Positions 12,469-14,260 of a stretch of 14,260 nt of DNA are shown here, piece after piece (within the stretch, counting starts at the first letter, position 1; each line of letters opens with the position of its first letter). The position numbers and the translations under genes were made by a program. The notes beneath the pieces were generated by a model. That model saw only the letters and a program-made list of their open reading frames with translations. It did no database searches and was not told the DNA's origin. Source of the DNA: JANRKN01 sp033763435 (GTDB lineage: Bacteria; Planctomycetota; Phycisphaerae; Phycisphaerales; UBA1924); NCBI GenBank assembly GCA_033763435.1, contig JANRKN010000042.1:1-14260 (forward strand), in the 5' to 3' direction.

Positions 12469-12780
12469 ATGGCTGATCCTCTGGGTTTCATCTCCGGTCC
12501 GGGCTCCGCGGGCGCGTTCCGTCCCGAGAGCCGCGTTGCGCCCTCGCGGGATGCGTCGCAGCCGTCGTTCAAGGACGTGCTGATGAACAACATCCGCGAG
12601 GTGAACAGCCTGCAGCAGGACGCGAGCAAGGCGATCGAGGACCTGCAGGCCGGGCGCCGGACCGACATGGAAGGCGTGATCCTCGCGACGCAGAAGGCCG
12701 ACACCGCCTTCCGCATGCTCCAGAGCGTGCGCAACCGCGTGATGGAAGCCTACGAAGAGATCAAGCAGATCCGCGTCTGA
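12469..12780 (+). CDS. fliE: Flagellar hook-basal body adapter FliE
   Basis: A 103-residue protein, the usual FliE length. FliE joins the MS ring (FliF) to the rod (FlgB) and is the first rod component exported. The N-terminal 30 residues are flexible; after them come SFKDVLMNNIREVNSLQQ (about 34-51), the conserved FliE helix, then DLQAGRRTDMEGVILATQKA and the C-terminal SVRNRVMEAYEEIKQI, both typical. ATG 12469 is preferred to ATG 12457 because the putative promoter would start transcription near 12461, leaving 12457 outside the message. With no promoter there, the 107-residue form would be equally possible. The 141-base gap before it holds a hairpin and this promoter, and the 220-base gap after it separates it from fliF. 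Confidence 0.95.
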   Translation: MADPLGFISGPGSAGAFRPESRVAPSRDASQPSFKDVLMNNIREVNSLQQDASKAIEDLQAGRRTDMEGVILATQKADTAFRMLQSVRNRVMEAYEEIKQIRV

Positions 12781-12901
12781 TCGCGGCGTCGCTCCGCGCG
12801 GACGCTCGCGTCGCGCTCCCCCGGCAAGCCTTGCGCAGCGACGCGCAGAACCCCGCGCGGAGTTTCAAGGCGACGCGCACAAACACCCGAAACTTGCCTT
12901 T

Positions 12902-12923
12902 GCCCCGGACATCGCGCCGGGGC
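12902..12923 (+). terminator. Hairpin in the fliE-fliF gap
   Basis: GCCCCGG (12902-12908) pairs with CCGGGGC (12917-12923) around an eight-base loop. It lies about 120 bases past the fliE stop and 78 before the fliF start. No T-run follows. It may act as a weak terminator, an mRNA stabiliser, or part of a fliF leader. Confidence 0.4.
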
Positions 12924-12988
12924 GTCTGGCCATCCTCTCAGCCGTTTGAGATGAGGGCCCCGCGCGAGGATCGCGCGAGTGTCGGCAC

Positions 12989-12993
12989 GGAGG
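12989..12993 (+). promoter_or_regulatory. Shine-Dalgarno site that fixes the fliF GTG start
   Basis: GGAGG ends seven bases before GTG 13001. The frame upstream has no ATG, GTG or TTG before an in-frame stop at 12947-12949, so this site and start belong together. Confidence 0.8.
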
Positions 12994-13000
12994 CCGGTTC

Positions 13001-14260
13001 GTGGAACAGCTGCGCCGCATCCTCGGCACGATCGGCAAGTACTTGGGCGGGCTCACCGCCACGCAGAAGCTGCTCATCGCTTCGCTGGCGATCATCCTCG
13101 GGATGACGCTCTTCCTGGTCGCGCAGTACGCGGGCAGGCCGACGATGGTCGAGCTGCTGCCCGCCTCGAGCCCAGAAGAGAACGCGCGCGCCGCCGCCGC
13201 GCTGCGTGCCGCGGGCATCCGAACCACCGCGGGCCCCTCGGGCTCGATCATGGTCGCGCCCGACGATCGCCCCGCCGCGCTCGCGCAGGTGCTTCAGTCG
13301 GGCCAGGGCCCGGCCGACACGTCGGTGCTCTTCCGCAACATCCTCGAGAAGCAGACCTGGCGCATGAGCCGCCGCGAGAACGAGCAGTTGTATCTGCTCG
13401 CGCTGCAGAACGAGCTCGCGGGCGTGATCAGCCATTTCACGGGCGTCCGCACCGCGAGCGTGATGCTCGACGTGCCCGACCCCAGCGGCCTGGGCACCGG
13501 CATCCGCAAGCCCACCGCCTCGGTCACGGTCTTCACGTCGGGCGGGTCCTCGCTGCCTCAGGCGACGATCGACGCGATCGCGCACCTGATCGCCGGGGCC
13601 CGCGCGGGGCTGGAGGTCTCGCGCGTCCGCGTCATCGAGAACACCACCGCCGGTTCGCGCCAGCGCAAGCCCAGCGACGACGCCGACGTGCTGCCCACGA
13701 CCTATCTCGAGCACGCCTCGCGCGTCGAGACGCAGACGCGTGAGAAGATCAGCGAGCTGCTGTCGTACATCCCGGGCGTGATCGTCGCGGTGACGGCGCA
13801 GGTCGACGTGACGCGCACGAGCACGCGGACGCAGGAGAATCTGCCGCTGGGCCAGGGCTCGCTCTCGCTCCCCTCGCGCGAGAAGAGCAACACGACGACG
13901 CAGACCTCGCCGACGTCGGGGGGCGATCCCGGCCTGCGGGCGAATCAGAACGCGGACCCGACGCTGGCCGCGGGCGCCGCGGGGCCGAGCCTGAATCAGA
14001 CGGACACGGAAGACCAGTTCGAAAACCACGTCGGCAAGAAGATGCAGGAAGTGATCGACCCCAAGGGCATGCCGACGCTTGTCGCGGTGACGGTGAACGT
14101 GCCGCGGGGCTATGTCGTGAGCCTGCTCCGCGCCGCGCAGCCCTCGGCGAGCAATCAGGCCGGTGGCGCGGGTGGTGCGGGCGCGGGTGGGGCCGGTGGG
14201 GCGGGTGGTGGGGCGGCGGATCAGGGCCCGAGCGAGCAGCAAATCAGTGATTTCTTCACG
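13001..14260 (+). CDS. fliF: Flagellar MS-ring protein FliF, 3' end outside the window
   Basis: The first 420 codons of FliF, the membrane protein that forms the MS ring and houses the export gate. The frame is open to the last base with no stop. GTG 13001 with its strong ribosome site is the only supported start. Residues about 22-44 are the first membrane helix (KLLIASLAIILGMTLFLVAQ). Next come the ring-building domains: RBM1 (about 48-95, MVELLPASSPEENARAAAAL), RBM2 of the YscJ/FliF type (about 110-215, RRENEQLYLLALQNELAGVI and PTASVTVFTSGGSSLPQ, with IDAIAHLIAGA) and RBM3 (about 235-380, RVETQTREKISELLSYIPG and TAQVDVTRTSTRTQENL). The periplasmic domain ends with a Gly/Ala-rich stretch near residue 386. 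The second membrane helix and the FliG-binding tail should lie beyond the window. Confidence 0.95.
   Translation, partial: MEQLRRILGTIGKYLGGLTATQKLLIASLAIILGMTLFLVAQYAGRPTMVELLPASSPEENARAAAALRAAGIRTTAGPSGSIMVAPDDRPAALAQVLQSGQGPADTSVLFRNILEKQTWRMSRRENEQLYLLALQNELAGVISHFTGVRTASVMLDVPDPSGLGTGIRKPTASVTVFTSGGSSLPQATIDAIAHLIAGARAGLEVSRVRVIENTTAGSRQRKPSDDADVLPTTYLEHASRVETQTREKISELLSYIPGVIVAVTAQVDVTRTSTRTQENLPLGQGSLSLPSREKSNTTTQTSPTSGGDPGLRANQNADPTLAAGAAGPSLNQTDTEDQFENHVGKKMQEVIDPKGMPTLVAVTVNVPRGYVVSLLRAAQPSASNQAGGAGGAGAGGAGGAGGGAADQGPSEQQISDFFT
14158..14220 (+). repeat. Gly/Ala-coding G-rich low-complexity tract in fliF
   Basis: About twenty codons are almost all GGN or GCN, giving GGAGGAGAGGAGGAGGG in FliF. 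The coding strand has several runs of three or four G separated by one to six bases between about 14170 and 14213, which fits a G-quadruplex motif and could also be prone to slippage. At the protein level it is a flexible loop within the third ring-building region. Confidence 0.7.

Larger units (their letters stand above)
12781..13000 (+). other. Intergenic region between fliE and fliF
   Basis: A 220-base non-coding gap, unusually long for this compact block. It holds a perfect palindrome TCCGCGCGGA at 12793-12802 just after the fliE stop, the hairpin at 12902-12923 and the fliF ribosome site at its end. I found no convincing sigma-54, sigma-28 or sigma-70 promoter in it and no small gene with a ribosome site. 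The AT content around 12865-12900 (TTTCAAGG, ACAAACAC, GAAACTT) is higher than in its surroundings, and this is where a promoter would most likely be. Confidence 0.5.

Noticed and set aside
12820..12837. Possible sigma-54 site (GGCAAGCCTTGCGC) in the fliE-fliF gap
   Set aside because: GG and the GC of TTGC are eight bases apart instead of ten; with the right spacing the -12 bases no longer match.
12831..13106. A 91-codon + strand frame across the fliE-fliF gap
   Set aside because: It has no ATG/GTG start with a ribosome site, no recognisable domain, and runs into the start of fliF in another frame.
1..14260. CRISPR arrays, tRNA or rRNA genes, insertion sequences, phage or attachment sites
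   Set aside because: No regularly spaced repeats, cloverleaf-like sequences, transposase motifs or terminal inverted repeats were found on reading the window.

Overview
The window is very GC-rich, gene-dense and read entirely on the + strand. Several features suggest a flagellated planctomycete, probably of the class Phycisphaerae. These are the codon usage (almost every third position is G or C, leaving huge stop-free shadows on the other strand), few Shine-Dalgarno sites, starts lying a few bases behind promoter-like boxes, and a flagellar rod/MS-ring block next to its own NtrC-type two-component pair. The taxonomic call is inference; there is no rRNA or marker gene here to prove it.

Layout. 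(1) 1-1997: the 3' part of a four-helix membrane protein of unknown function, then an MFS exporter of the EntS-like (MFS_3) type. (2) 2042-5366: three overlapping genes that look like one operon. They encode a small cytoplasmic protein with a Cys...TGR motif, a lipoprotein with a LolA-like core, and a membrane protein that joins a secreted beta-rich domain to an RDD domain. None has an assigned function. (3) 5478-11341: a large membrane-anchored TPR protein, a FlgN-like export chaperone, a soluble sensor histidine kinase and a sigma-54-dependent response regulator of the FlrB/FlrC (FleS/FleR) type. (4) 11401-14260: flgB, flgC, fliE and the first 420 codons of fliF. fliF runs off the end of the window without a stop.

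How it fits together. A near-consensus sigma-54 (-24/-12) promoter lies in the 59-base gap directly behind the response regulator and directly ahead of flgB. The simplest reading is that the kinase phosphorylates the regulator, which activates sigma-54 RNA polymerase at flgB and so switches on rod and MS-ring genes. The FlgN-like chaperone would deliver hook-associated proteins later in assembly. The flgC-fliE gap carries a strong hairpin followed by a sigma-70-like promoter, so fliE and fliF may also have independent transcription. The TPR gene has a sigma-28-like -10 box in front of it, a weaker hint that it belongs to the motility programme. No RNA genes, CRISPR arrays, insertion sequences or phage genes were seen.
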